This document shows, piece after piece, positions 24,324-33,026 of a DNA stretch of 64,000 nucleotides. Positions within the stretch are counted from its first letter, which is position 1. Each line of letters opens with the position of its first letter. Both the position numbers and the translations under genes were made by a program. Origin of the DNA: an uncultured Treponema sp. (GTDB lineage: Bacteria > Spirochaetota > Spirochaetia > Treponematales > Treponemataceae); the NCBI RefSeq assembly GCF_934725225.1, contig NZ_CAKVAM010000004.1:248001-312000 (forward strand). Reading direction: 5' to 3'. Below the pieces are notes generated by a model. The model was not told where the DNA came from and searched no databases. It saw only the letters and a program-made list of their open reading frames with translations.

Positions 24324-25256
24324 CTAATACGGAATTCCGTTTGCGGCGGGGGCGGCCATTTTCTTTGACGAGAAGACGAGCGCGACAAGTGTCACCGCAT
24401 AAGGGAACACTTTGAAGATTACTGTCGGAATCACTGAAAGGGCTGGAATAACCTGTGAGACGTTCGCAAGCGTCGTGAAGAATCCGAAGAAGAAAGTCGC
24501 GCCCAAAATTCCAAGCGGCTTCCACTGTCCGAAAATCAGCGCGGCAATCGAAAGGAATCCGAGTCCCGCGACGCTTCCGTTGAATTCGCCGGAATAGGTT
24601 ACAAGCATGACAGCTCCGCCAAGACCGGACAAGGCGCCGCTCACAATAACCGCGACATAGCGCATAAAATGCACGTTCACTCCTGCGCTCGCGACGGCGG
24701 AAGGATGCTCACCGCAGGCACGGAGGCGCAGACCGAATGAGGTTTTGTAAAGCAGCCAGAACGAGAATCCCCAGATTCCAAGGACGAGCCAGGTTGACCA
24801 GTATACGCGCGAGAAAATCAGTTTTCCAAGAAGCGGAATTTTTGAAAGCCCTGCATAGTCCATCGGAATTATTCCCATCATAATCGGAATGTTTCCGCTG
24901 CCCGTAACCTGACGCGCGATATAAATCGTGATTGCGGCGGCAAGCATATTGATTGCTGTTCCTGAAATAACCTGATCCGCCTTGAGCGTTATTGATGCGA
25001 ACGCATGAAGAAGCGCAAAAATGATTCCGAACAAAGCACCTGCGGCAAGTCCGATTATTATGACCTGCGTATGTCCCGCGGAATTCTCAAGCAGCCTGAT
25101 TGCAAACGCGCTTCCAAAATACCCAGAAAGCATAAGTCCCTCAAGTCCGAGGTTTGTAACGCCGGAACGTTCGCTGTAAAATCCGCCCAAAGAAGTTATG
25201 AGCATCGGCATCGTGTATGCAATTACATAAGGAAAAACCTGATAAAGCAAATTCAT
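24324..25256 (-). CDS. ABC transporter permease, nucleoside type (second permease)
   Basis: 310 aa, eight to nine membrane helices of the BPD_transp_2 (LivH/RbsC) type. Motifs EGLMLSGYFGS near the N-terminus and GINVH-like ASAGVNVHFMRYVAVIVSGALSG split by loops match YufQ/NupQ. Its ATG overlaps the preceding gene's stop by 4 bp, so the two permeases are translated together as a heterodimeric channel in the inner membrane. It is the last gene of the transporter operon. Confidence 0.88.
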   Translation of the reverse strand: MNLLYQVFPYVIAYTMPMLITSLGGFYSERSGVTNLGLEGLMLSGYFGSAFAIRLLENSAGHTQVIIIGLAAGALFGIIFALLHAFASITLKADQVISGTAINMLAAAITIYIARQVTGSGNIPIMMGIIPMDYAGLSKIPLLGKLIFSRVYWSTWLVLGIWGFSFWLLYKTSFGLRLRACGEHPSAVASAGVNVHFMRYVAVIVSGALSGLGGAVMLVTYSGEFNGSVAGLGFLSIAALIFGQWKPLGILGATFFFGFFTTLANVSQVIPALSVIPTVIFKVFPYAVTLVALVFSSKKMAAPAANGIPY

Positions 25257-26392
25257 TTTTCATCTCCCGATTGATTTGAATTTTCAGAAAGTTTCGCAAG
25301 TTTCTTTTCATGAAGTTTATGGAAAAGCCCGTTCCACAATTTCTCAAAAAGGACGCTCGTCGCAGTAAAGTAGATTATTACAGAAATAATCGTGTCCGCG
25401 ATTTCAGGCGGAACATCGGTGAGCGCGTTCATGAATCCTTTTCCAGACTGAAGGATTCCAAAGAAAAGAGATGCGAACAGAACGCCCACCGGTGTTGAAG
25501 CTCCGAGCAGGGAAACCGCGATTCCGTCAAATCCCTGGGCAGGCATCACGCCAATCTGCATATTCAGCGAGTAACCGGCATAATACGAAAGACCGGCCAG
25601 CCCCGAAAGTCCTCCGGAAATCACCATCGAAAGCACGATGCTCCGGTTCACGTTGATTCCGGCATATTCCGCGCAGAATTTGTTCGCGCCCACAGCCTTA
25701 AGCTCATACCCTACTATGGTTCGGTTTAGACACCAGCGCACAAGAAAAATCGAAGCGACGGCAAAAATTATTCCCAAGTTGATGTATTCCGAGCCTGAAA
25801 AGACCGCCGAGAGCCATGGGCTTCTGAGCGACTGCGTAACGGCAATAGAAGAACTTTCAGTTTCAAGCGAAGGACCTTTTAAATATGCCGGAATAAAATA
25901 GTAAATGCTCCAGTACGCGGTCCAGTTCAGCATGATTGAAGAAACTACTTCGTGCACATTGAACTTCGCCTTGAGGAAACCGACAAGCGCGCCCCACAAG
26001 GCACCTCCTGCAACTGCGGAAACCACAAGCACAACAAGATAAAGCGGACGCGGAAGAAAAACAAAATGTCCGACAATCGTAGCAAAGAGTCCGCCAGCCA
26101 GCATCTGCCCGGAAGCTCCGATATTGAAAAGCCCCGTCTTGTATGCGAACGCAAACGAAAGTCCCGTGAACATAAGCGGAGTGGCAGTCGCAAAAGTGTT
26201 TCCGATTCTCTCGCGGTTCATCAGCGCGCCCTTGAAAATATAGGCGTAAGCCTCAAACGGATTTTCCCCGATAAAAAGCATAAGAAGTCCGCCTGCAACA
26301 AGACCAAGCACAATCGCGCTCAGGGCAATCATGAACGGCCCGCTCTTTTTCTCTTCTGTTTTTTTTGCAGAAAATATTTTTTTAATCATCAT
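25253..26392 (-). CDS. ABC transporter permease, nucleoside type (first permease)
   Basis: 379 aa, BPD_transp_2 family with an N-terminal Lys-rich segment and about ten helices. Motifs TFATATPLMFTGLSFAFAYK, GLFNIGASGQMLAGG and GINVNRSIVLSMVISGGLSG fit YufP/NupP. Overlaps the ATPase gene and the second permease gene by four bases each (ATGA), a tightly coupled operon. Confidence 0.9.
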   Translation of the reverse strand: MMIKKIFSAKKTEEKKSGPFMIALSAIVLGLVAGGLLMLFIGENPFEAYAYIFKGALMNRERIGNTFATATPLMFTGLSFAFAYKTGLFNIGASGQMLAGGLFATIVGHFVFLPRPLYLVVLVVSAVAGGALWGALVGFLKAKFNVHEVVSSIMLNWTAYWSIYYFIPAYLKGPSLETESSSIAVTQSLRSPWLSAVFSGSEYINLGIIFAVASIFLVRWCLNRTIVGYELKAVGANKFCAEYAGINVNRSIVLSMVISGGLSGLAGLSYYAGYSLNMQIGVMPAQGFDGIAVSLLGASTPVGVLFASLFFGILQSGKGFMNALTDVPPEIADTIISVIIYFTATSVLFEKLWNGLFHKLHEKKLAKLSENSNQSGDEK

Positions 26393-27909
26393 TTGTTTTT
26401 CCTCACGCCTGCCATCATAAGTCCCACAGAATGCTCATCGGTCGAAGATGTATCCACAATGTCCATCAGTTCTCCGCCTGAAATGACGACGATTCTGTCC
26501 GAAAGGTTGAAAATCTCGTCAAGCTCAAGAGAGACAAGAAGCACAGCTTTTCCTTTATCTCGGTGCGCCACAATCTGTTTGTGGATATATTCAATCGCGC
26601 CCACATCAAGACCGCGTGTAGGCTGAACGGCGATTAGAAGCTTCGGATTCATGGAAATCTCGCGGCCGACAATCATCTTCTGCTGGTTTCCGCCTGAAAG
26701 CTTGCCCGCAGGAGAATTTATTCCCTCGCCTGACCGGACGTCGAATTTCTGAACGACATCCGCCGAATATGAGTTGATTTCCGGAAAATTCAGGATTCCG
26801 TTTCTGCTGAAAGGTTTCTTGTAATACGACTTTACCACCATGTTCCCGGCAATCCGCTCAGAAGCGATAAGTCCGCGCTTGATTCTGTCCTCAGGAATAT
26901 GGCCAAGCCCAAGCTCATTTCTTTTGCGCACAGTCAGATTAGTCGCATCCGTTCCGTCAATAATGACAGAGCCGCTTTCCGCAGGAACAAGTCCGCAGAT
27001 TGCCTCGACAAGCTCAGTCTGTCCGTTTCCGTCAACGCCCGCAAGTCCGACAATCTCGCCGGCATGAACTGTAAGGGAAAAATTCTTAACGCCCGGAACT
27101 TTCTTTGTATTCATCACGCAAAGATTCTTCACCTCAAGAACAGGACGACCGATTTTTGGAGCGCACTTTTCAACCTTGAAATTCACAGGACGTCCGACCA
27201 TTTTCGCGGCCATAAGAGCGGCATCAGTTGAAGCGACATCCACAACGTCAATCAGTTTTCCGCGGCGGATAATCGTGCAGCGGTCAGCGACTGCCTTTAT
27301 CTCGTTCAGCTTGTGCGTGATTATTATGACGGACTTTCCTTCCTTCACAAGATTCCTGATAATCCGCATGAGGTCGTCGATTTCCTGCGGAGTCAGAACA
27401 GCTGTCGGCTCATCAAAAATCAGGATGTCGGCGTCGCAGTAAAGCATTTTCAGAATCTCGACACGCTGCTGCATTCCAACGGAAATGTCCTCAACCTTCA
27501 TGTCGGGATCAATGTTCAGTCCGTACTTCTCGCTCAGCGATTTGATTTTTGCGGAAGCCTCTTTTCTGTGCAGAATGAATCCGCCTTCCTTTCCGAGAAT
27601 GATGTTCTCTGTAACCGTAAAATTGCTTACAAGCTGAAAGTGCTGGTGGACCATTCCGATTCCAAGCCGGGCCGCGTCATTCGGATTCTTTATGGAAACT
27701 TCCTTTCCGCGGATTTTTATCGTTCCCCTGTCCGCATGATAAAGCCCGAACAGAATGCTCATCAGCGTGGATTTTCCGGCTCCGTTCTCGCCCAGAATCG
27801 CATGGACCTCTCCGTCCCGCACTTGAAGCGTAATATCGTCATTCGCAACAATACCCGGAAACTCCTTCCTGATATTGAGCATCTCAATCACGTAATTGTC
27901 TGCGCCCAT
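26389..27909 (-). CDS. ABC transporter ATP-binding protein, dual NBD, nucleoside type
   Basis: 506 aa with two nucleotide-binding domains as in RbsA, MglA and YufO/NupO. First domain: Walker A GENGAGKST (~40-48), a divergent signature ISVGMQQRVEILK, Walker B ILIFDEPTAVL. Second domain: Walker A-like GVDGNGQTEL, signature KLSGGNQQKMIVGR, Walker B LLIAVQPTRGLD. It drives uptake with the two permeases encoded immediately downstream. Confidence 0.92.
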   Translation of the reverse strand: MGADNYVIEMLNIRKEFPGIVANDDITLQVRDGEVHAILGENGAGKSTLMSILFGLYHADRGTIKIRGKEVSIKNPNDAARLGIGMVHQHFQLVSNFTVTENIILGKEGGFILHRKEASAKIKSLSEKYGLNIDPDMKVEDISVGMQQRVEILKMLYCDADILIFDEPTAVLTPQEIDDLMRIIRNLVKEGKSVIIITHKLNEIKAVADRCTIIRRGKLIDVVDVASTDAALMAAKMVGRPVNFKVEKCAPKIGRPVLEVKNLCVMNTKKVPGVKNFSLTVHAGEIVGLAGVDGNGQTELVEAICGLVPAESGSVIIDGTDATNLTVRKRNELGLGHIPEDRIKRGLIASERIAGNMVVKSYYKKPFSRNGILNFPEINSYSADVVQKFDVRSGEGINSPAGKLSGGNQQKMIVGREISMNPKLLIAVQPTRGLDVGAIEYIHKQIVAHRDKGKAVLLVSLELDEIFNLSDRIVVISGGELMDIVDTSSTDEHSVGLMMAGVRKNK

Positions 27910-27989
27910 TTTTACTCCAATTTCAACATGAAATTATATCACAGCAAACGGATTCCGTGTAAAAAAAATAAGCCCCAGACTCACACCCA

Positions 27990-28055
27990 TGTCATACTCC
28001 GGCTTGACCGGAGCACCTTGAGCAACAGATTTCCGGGTCAAGCCCGAAAATGACA
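27990..28055. repeat. Palindromic intergenic repeats
   Basis: TCCGGCTTGACCGGA and TTTCCGGGTCAAGCCCGAAAATGACA hairpins between the substrate-binding protein gene and the ATPase gene. Nothing else recognisable in 27910-28111. Confidence 0.55.
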
Positions 28056-28111
28056 AAAAAGATACTTTTGGGACAGCCCCATGACAATTATCAAATATGA
28101 AACAGCAAATC

Positions 28112-28151
28112 TCAATAAAAAAATAAGCCTCCGGTTTTTACGCCGAAGGCT
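28112..28151 (-). terminator. Intrinsic terminator after the substrate-binding protein gene
   Basis: On the minus strand AGCCTTCGG / CCGGAGGCT (one wobble pair, loop CGTAAAAA) is followed by TATTTTTTTATTG. It would cut most transcripts after the binding-protein gene, giving it a higher level than the membrane parts. Confidence 0.75.
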
Positions 28152-28174
28152 AATTTCAAGATGAAATTCTGATT

Positions 28175-29254
28175 TTATTTTATGAGTCCGTCACCTGAAG
28201 CCGCGACTTTGATTTCGCCTGATTTTATGAGGGCAAGAACCTCGTCGGCCTTTTTCTGCGCGTCCGCAGAAAGGTTAGGATTCTTAACAGGAATTCCGAT
28301 TCCGTCGTTCGCCGCAGAAAGCTCAAGCTCCTGTCCGCCTGGGAATTTTCCTGCAAGCTGGGCCTCAATCATATCGTAGGACGCGCGGTCAAGGAATTTC
28401 TGTGCGGAAGTGAGAACCGCGCTTTTTCCCTTGGCGTAGATTCCATCATTGTACTGGTCAACGTCAACTCCGACCATCCACACATCCTTTCCTGTCGAGC
28501 GGCGTGTCTTTGCCTCGTTGATGACTCCGACTCCTACACCGCCTGCAGCCGCGAACACAACCTTAACGCCCTTGTCGTACATTGAGGCCGCAAGCTGCTG
28601 TCCTGCGGCAACGTCAGAGAATGTTCCCTGATAGACGACGTTCTCCGCATCAATTGAAATCTTTGTTCCGTAGTTGGCGTTCGCATAGGCGATTCCCTGC
28701 TGCCATCCCCAGTTGAATTTCTGAACCGCAGGAATTTCCATTCCGCCAATAAATCCAAATTTTCCTTCCTTAATCTGAACCGCAGCTGCAACTCCTGCGA
28801 CAAATCCTGACTCCTGCTCAAGCCAAGAGACGGCGACAGTGTTCTTCGCAGTCTCGAAAGTGCTGTAGTCCGCCGTGTGAGGCTTTCCGTCAAGAATGAC
28901 AAAAAGAACGTTCGGATATTTTTTCTGAGCAGCATAAACGGCCGTCTCGAATTTGAATCCCGGACAGATAATCATCTGATAGCCGGCATCCGCAAGGTTT
29001 CCGATTTCCTTGAGATAATCCGCCTCTGTTGTTCCGGCAGGCTTGAGGTACTTTGTCTTTATTCCCATGTCCTTCTGGGCGCGCAAAATTCCTTCCCAAG
29101 TTCCCTGATTGAAAGACTTGTCGTCGATTGTTCCTGAGTCCGTAACCATTCCGACCCTGAGATTCGACTTCTTGGAATCCTTCTTTTTTCCGGCGGCAAA
29201 CGCTGATGTGGCGATAAGCAGAACACTGACCGCAACTGTAAGAATCTTTTTCAT
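28175..29254 (-). CDS. pnrA: BMP family substrate-binding protein, PnrA/TmpC-like
   Basis: 359 aa from ATG 29254 (GGAGG 5 nt upstream). Signal peptide, then the family signature VGMVTDSGTIDDKSFNQGTW, AGYQMIICPGFKF, VFVILDGK and VWMVGVDVDQYNDG. BMP proteins of this kind bind purine nucleosides and hand them to the ABC transporter encoded downstream. Unlike PnrA/TmpC of T. pallidum, there is no lipobox Cys: the leader ends SAFA-AGKKK, an ordinary signal peptidase site. Riboflavin (RfuA-type) binding cannot be excluded. Confidence 0.85.
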   Translation of the reverse strand: MKKILTVAVSVLLIATSAFAAGKKKDSKKSNLRVGMVTDSGTIDDKSFNQGTWEGILRAQKDMGIKTKYLKPAGTTEADYLKEIGNLADAGYQMIICPGFKFETAVYAAQKKYPNVLFVILDGKPHTADYSTFETAKNTVAVSWLEQESGFVAGVAAAVQIKEGKFGFIGGMEIPAVQKFNWGWQQGIAYANANYGTKISIDAENVVYQGTFSDVAAGQQLAASMYDKGVKVVFAAAGGVGVGVINEAKTRRSTGKDVWMVGVDVDQYNDGIYAKGKSAVLTSAQKFLDRASYDMIEAQLAGKFPGGQELELSAANDGIGIPVKNPNLSADAQKKADEVLALIKSGEIKVAASGDGLIK

Positions 29255-29389
29255 TTTTCCTCCATAAAAAAACTGCACTGCAAGTTTCTTGGTAAATAGT
29301 ATAATTCACAAAGGTTCATGTCAAGAAAAAACAGCGGACAGGATTTTGCTAAAGCGCATTTTCAGCTGGAAATGGCAAACGAAAAAAAA

Positions 29390-30799
29390 CTATAAAGTTG
29401 CAAATTTCCAAGGAATTCTTTCCTCCTCATTTTTCATAAACGAACAGAATTCTTGCAAATTTTCTGCCTTCTCCGGAATTTTCATGCCGATTACATCAAG
29501 AGTTCCGCCGTAGCCCGCAAGATTGTAACGTCGGTTTTCAAAATCCGTGCTGTCGTCCGGGAAAATAAATCCGCCGCGGGAAATTTTCATCGTGTGCATA
29601 TAGGAAATGACCTGATACAAATCCTCGCGGCAGACATTTTTTTGAAGCGGCTTATATTTTGCGTCCAGAATGTACTCGCCTTTTTTGTAAAAATCCGGGT
29701 AGATTCTGCGGTAGTCTTTATCAAAAGCCAGCTCGTCATCATTCTTGAACATTCTAAGTCCGCCTTTGTGATTCTTGTTTTCCGGGTGAATGAATCCAAT
29801 CGGGTGCAGAATTGTGTTCAGATATTCTTCCCAAAGCCAGGCGCCATCAAACAAAAGTCCGCAGACTGATTTTTCGCCTGAATGATAATTTATTTTTGAA
29901 TGGTTCAGAATCGCAAGGCAAAGTTTTTGGAGCGGCTTCCATTTTGTGAAGAACGGATGATTTGTTCCTCGTAGATTTTCGGAAATGATTTTCTGCCGTG
30001 CATGGAAACTGTAGTTCTGAGTAAGCTCGATAATTTGGCTGACTGCGGATTTCGTTTCGGAATCACAGTTCAAGACTGATTTTCCGAACAGTTTTGCCTT
30101 GATGAATTCAATCGTGTGGCGCACAAGCTCGGTAAGCGGATTATCAAAAACCTGCGTGCGTTCCTTGTATGCGATTTTTCCGCAAAACGGAATATTCTGC
30201 CTGATGTGCCGAGTAAGATTCAGCGCGCCTTTTACGTTCGCGTCGTTCCGCTCAAAAGTTCTGTAGGTCTTGAAAATTCCTTGCCGAAATGCATTTTTTA
30301 GGACAAGCGGAAAAGTAAAAATCAGGAGGTCAAAAACGCTGCCGCCCGAAGCGTTGTAATTCAGGCTGAAAAGATTTTCGCCAAAAACTTTTCCAAGCAT
30401 ATAGTGAAGGAAAAAGTCGTTTTTTGACTTGGAAAAACGAGAGGCAATTTCAAGCTGAACCGCGCCGTTTTCTGCACCACCGCCAGAACCGACACCGACA
30501 AAGCCCATCAAGTTCCCGGTTTTGATTTTTGCTTCGGAAAGATTTTCAGCACAACCGCACATCTCAAAAATCGGAAGCTCGCCGATTCTGCCGTAAGATT
30601 TGTCAATTTCATACGGAAAGACAAGAAGATTCTGATTTTTCACCGCCAACTCTTTGACAGGAACATTCGCAATACGAGAAAGAGAAGAATAATGAGCGAC
30701 GGAAAAAGGTTCTGCGTCGCCAGTTCTGGAAGAAACGCCTTGTATAATTGCAGAGACTTTTTTGGAACAGTTGTTGTCTGTGGTTTTAAGGTGGAGCAT
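29390..30799 (-). CDS. mcrC: McrC-like nuclease subunit of an McrBC system
   Basis: 469 aa from ATG 30799, one base after the stop of the methyltransferase gene. An N-terminal DUF/McrC domain precedes a PD-(D/E)XK nuclease core, RRIYPDFYKKGEYILDAKYK (~residues 385-405), with Asp and D-A-K as catalytic residues. McrC joins the McrB GTPase ring and cleaves DNA. In this locus it is separated from mcrB by a methyltransferase and a putative restriction enzyme gene, yet all four run on one strand with almost no gaps. Confidence 0.87.
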   Translation of the reverse strand: MLHLKTTDNNCSKKVSAIIQGVSSRTGDAEPFSVAHYSSLSRIANVPVKELAVKNQNLLVFPYEIDKSYGRIGELPIFEMCGCAENLSEAKIKTGNLMGFVGVGSGGGAENGAVQLEIASRFSKSKNDFFLHYMLGKVFGENLFSLNYNASGGSVFDLLIFTFPLVLKNAFRQGIFKTYRTFERNDANVKGALNLTRHIRQNIPFCGKIAYKERTQVFDNPLTELVRHTIEFIKAKLFGKSVLNCDSETKSAVSQIIELTQNYSFHARQKIISENLRGTNHPFFTKWKPLQKLCLAILNHSKINYHSGEKSVCGLLFDGAWLWEEYLNTILHPIGFIHPENKNHKGGLRMFKNDDELAFDKDYRRIYPDFYKKGEYILDAKYKPLQKNVCREDLYQVISYMHTMKISRGGFIFPDDSTDFENRRYNLAGYGGTLDVIGMKIPEKAENLQEFCSFMKNEEERIPWKFATL

Positions 30800-30800
30800 T

Positions 30801-32288
30801 TTACACAACTTTCAATTCTGACTCAGTAAATAACGAAGGAGCAATACAGATTTTAAATAAAGAAGAAAAATCATCGGTTTTATTTTTTAATTGGGCGACT
30901 TTCTCCAAATCTATCGAGTTCAAGATTTCTGTTGTTACAGGACGTTTTGAATCAAAAGAAATACGCGCAGTTAAGTATTCTTTCACGATATCTGATTTCA
31001 GGAGTGTAAAAACAAATTTTGCAGATTCTATATCATCAAATGAAATATAATTACATGTATCATCGAGCATAACAGACTTACCATTATTAGGTTCAATCAA
31101 AACAAAATTCAGATTTTTGTAAAGCCCAGAAATTGCAATTTTATAAGGCTTAAATGTATAATCACCAACAGAAAAAATAGCGAATCGTGGTTTGTTTTTG
31201 TAAATAACACTTTTTCGTTTGCAAAAATGCGGTTCATTGTTTTCCAAATAAGACCAAGTTTTTGGAAATTTATTTTTAATATAATCTGTAGATTCTCCTA
31301 TATATTTCTGAGTCACTAAAATTTTCCTTTCAATTTCAAAATTATCGTTTGCAATATCAGAACTTTTTAACAACGGAAAGAGAAGCTCATTTTCAACATC
31401 TACAATTTCACCTTTTCCGTTTTTTAATATGCCGTTATCATTTTTCAATTCAAGGATTTTTGCAGAATCATGTTTTATTCCATTATGCCAGGTAAAAATA
31501 CTCTTTCCATATACATCAAGACTGTCCTTTTTTGAAACATCTGTAATATAAATTCCATTTATAAATCCGCTTTCAATTATAAATTTATGCTCCTCAATTG
31601 AATTAAAAATTTTAAGAGTTGTTACAGATTTTTTTTCTGTACAATCCAAAAGGAAAAAACATGAATTAACAGCCGCCGAAAAATATTTTTGTGAATCGAC
31701 AGGATAAAGCTCTGCATCCTTATATTTAAAATCTTTTTTCCAAAGTCTCTGCATTATTTTTCTTGCCACAGCAGTTTTACACAAAAAAGCAAAAACGCTT
31801 TGCTTATCAGAAAATTCTGAAATCAATTGCATGATAATACTTTCACAAATATCAAAATTACTTTTGCCAGTAATAGCTTCAATTCCTCGCAGGTTATCGA
31901 TATTAGATTTTTTTGGAAGATTTGCTCCATTGATTGAGGAAAGTTCCGAATTCGTAACCCAAGGAGGATTTCCTACAAAAAGAAGATTTTCATTTTTATC
32001 GACAAAACTCTTTATAAAATCAATCGAATCAAAAAAATCAACAGTTAAAATATTTGTATTTTGACCTATAAGAGGAGATAAAAAATCAACATATTTTCTT
32101 TGAATTTCTATTCCCAGAATATTCGAGTTTTTGAAATATTTTTCAGCCTCAAGTAAAATAGATCCTTTGCCACAAGTCGGTTCAATTATCGCATCGGGGA
32201 TAAAATCTTTATTTCTGAGAATTTCTATGAGAAGTTGAGCTAACTCTTTTGGAGTCTGAAAATCACCAAGTTCTTTTAATTTCTGCAA
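30801..32288 (-). CDS. N6-adenine-type DNA methyltransferase
   Basis: 495 aa. Motif X/I region GDFQTPKELAQLL then IIEPTCGKGSILLEA (~residues 40-54) and motif IV FVGNPPWVTNSEL (~105-117) mark a gamma-class amino-methyltransferase (TaqI/Eco57I-like). The long C-terminal half would be the target recognition domain. It begins 2 bp after the putative restriction enzyme gene and ends 1 bp before mcrC. It probably protects host DNA from the neighbouring nuclease. Confidence 0.85.
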   Translation of the reverse strand: MQKLKELGDFQTPKELAQLLIEILRNKDFIPDAIIEPTCGKGSILLEAEKYFKNSNILGIEIQRKYVDFLSPLIGQNTNILTVDFFDSIDFIKSFVDKNENLLFVGNPPWVTNSELSSINGANLPKKSNIDNLRGIEAITGKSNFDICESIIMQLISEFSDKQSVFAFLCKTAVARKIMQRLWKKDFKYKDAELYPVDSQKYFSAAVNSCFFLLDCTEKKSVTTLKIFNSIEEHKFIIESGFINGIYITDVSKKDSLDVYGKSIFTWHNGIKHDSAKILELKNDNGILKNGKGEIVDVENELLFPLLKSSDIANDNFEIERKILVTQKYIGESTDYIKNKFPKTWSYLENNEPHFCKRKSVIYKNKPRFAIFSVGDYTFKPYKIAISGLYKNLNFVLIEPNNGKSVMLDDTCNYISFDDIESAKFVFTLLKSDIVKEYLTARISFDSKRPVTTEILNSIDLEKVAQLKNKTDDFSSLFKICIAPSLFTESELKVV

Positions 32289-32290
32289 TT

Positions 32291-32947
32291 TTAAACCAGC
32301 CTGTTTATTCCGCCTATTTTTCCAGCCTCTTCAATAATTCTTGAATACTGAAGCCTCCATTGAAGCGCATTTGAGATTGTCAGATAACCGATTTCAGGAC
32401 GATTAGAAATGATTTCCTTTGAAAGAGATGCAGCTGTTATTTCATCAACAGGAAGATTTTTATCTTGAAACAAAGCAATAATATCATCCTCATTTGCTCC
32501 ATTATCCAAGATTTTGCTGATACTTGTTGTAAGCTGAAAATCGGCAGTTCTATTTTTCTCAACAAAAATTGTATGAAGAATATATAAACGGCTTGTCTTT
32601 GTTTCTTGGTTATCTTCTTTCTTATAAACAAAAACAAGAAGACTGTATCCAAGCCCATAAATTTTCTGTCTTGCTGATTTAAATGGGCAAGACGACTGCG
32701 GCTGAATAATGCTTGTCGTTTTTATGTCAACTTCAAGACCGGGCAAATCAATTCCGCTTGCAGAATTTCCATTCACAAAATCATATTTTTCGGCAAGAAA
32801 ATTTTTGAATTTATGCTCCAAATAAGTTCCAACTGCTTTTCCATCTGTAGAGCCGAAAATCGACGGTTCATCATGCTCTGACTCAATTTCGGAAAATATT
32901 TTAGCTTCTTTTTGCAAATTCTGAATATCAAGATTCTTCTTAATCAT
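32291..32947 (-). CDS. Putative type II restriction endonuclease
   Basis: 218 aa. A PD-(D/E)XK-like site is visible: Glu in YLEHKFKNFLAEKY, then SGIDLPGLEVDIKTTS with Asp67 and Asp74-x-Lys76 (or Glu72). The following IIQPQSSCPFKSARQKIYGL stretch is characteristic of a family of restriction enzymes paired with NPPW methyltransferases, but I cannot name the prototype. Gene order and a 2-bp gap to the methyltransferase support a restriction-modification pair. Confidence 0.7.
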   Translation of the reverse strand: MIKKNLDIQNLQKEAKIFSEIESEHDEPSIFGSTDGKAVGTYLEHKFKNFLAEKYDFVNGNSASGIDLPGLEVDIKTTSIIQPQSSCPFKSARQKIYGLGYSLLVFVYKKEDNQETKTSRLYILHTIFVEKNRTADFQLTTSISKILDNGANEDDIIALFQDKNLPVDEITAASLSKEIISNRPEIGYLTISNALQWRLQYSRIIEEAGKIGGINRLV

Positions 32948-33026
32948 ATCATTTTTCCAATCAATATTAACATCTTAATATAGTTCTTTTCTCAAAGTTT
33001 ACTATAAGAATTGTTTATTATCAATT

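Noticed and set aside
25952..26626. Plus-strand frame of 224 codons
   Set aside because: Antisense across the junction of a permease and the ATPase gene; Lys/Arg/Ser-rich shadow composition.
27313..28053. Plus-strand frame of 246 codons
   Set aside because: Antisense to the ABC ATPase and then intergenic repeats.
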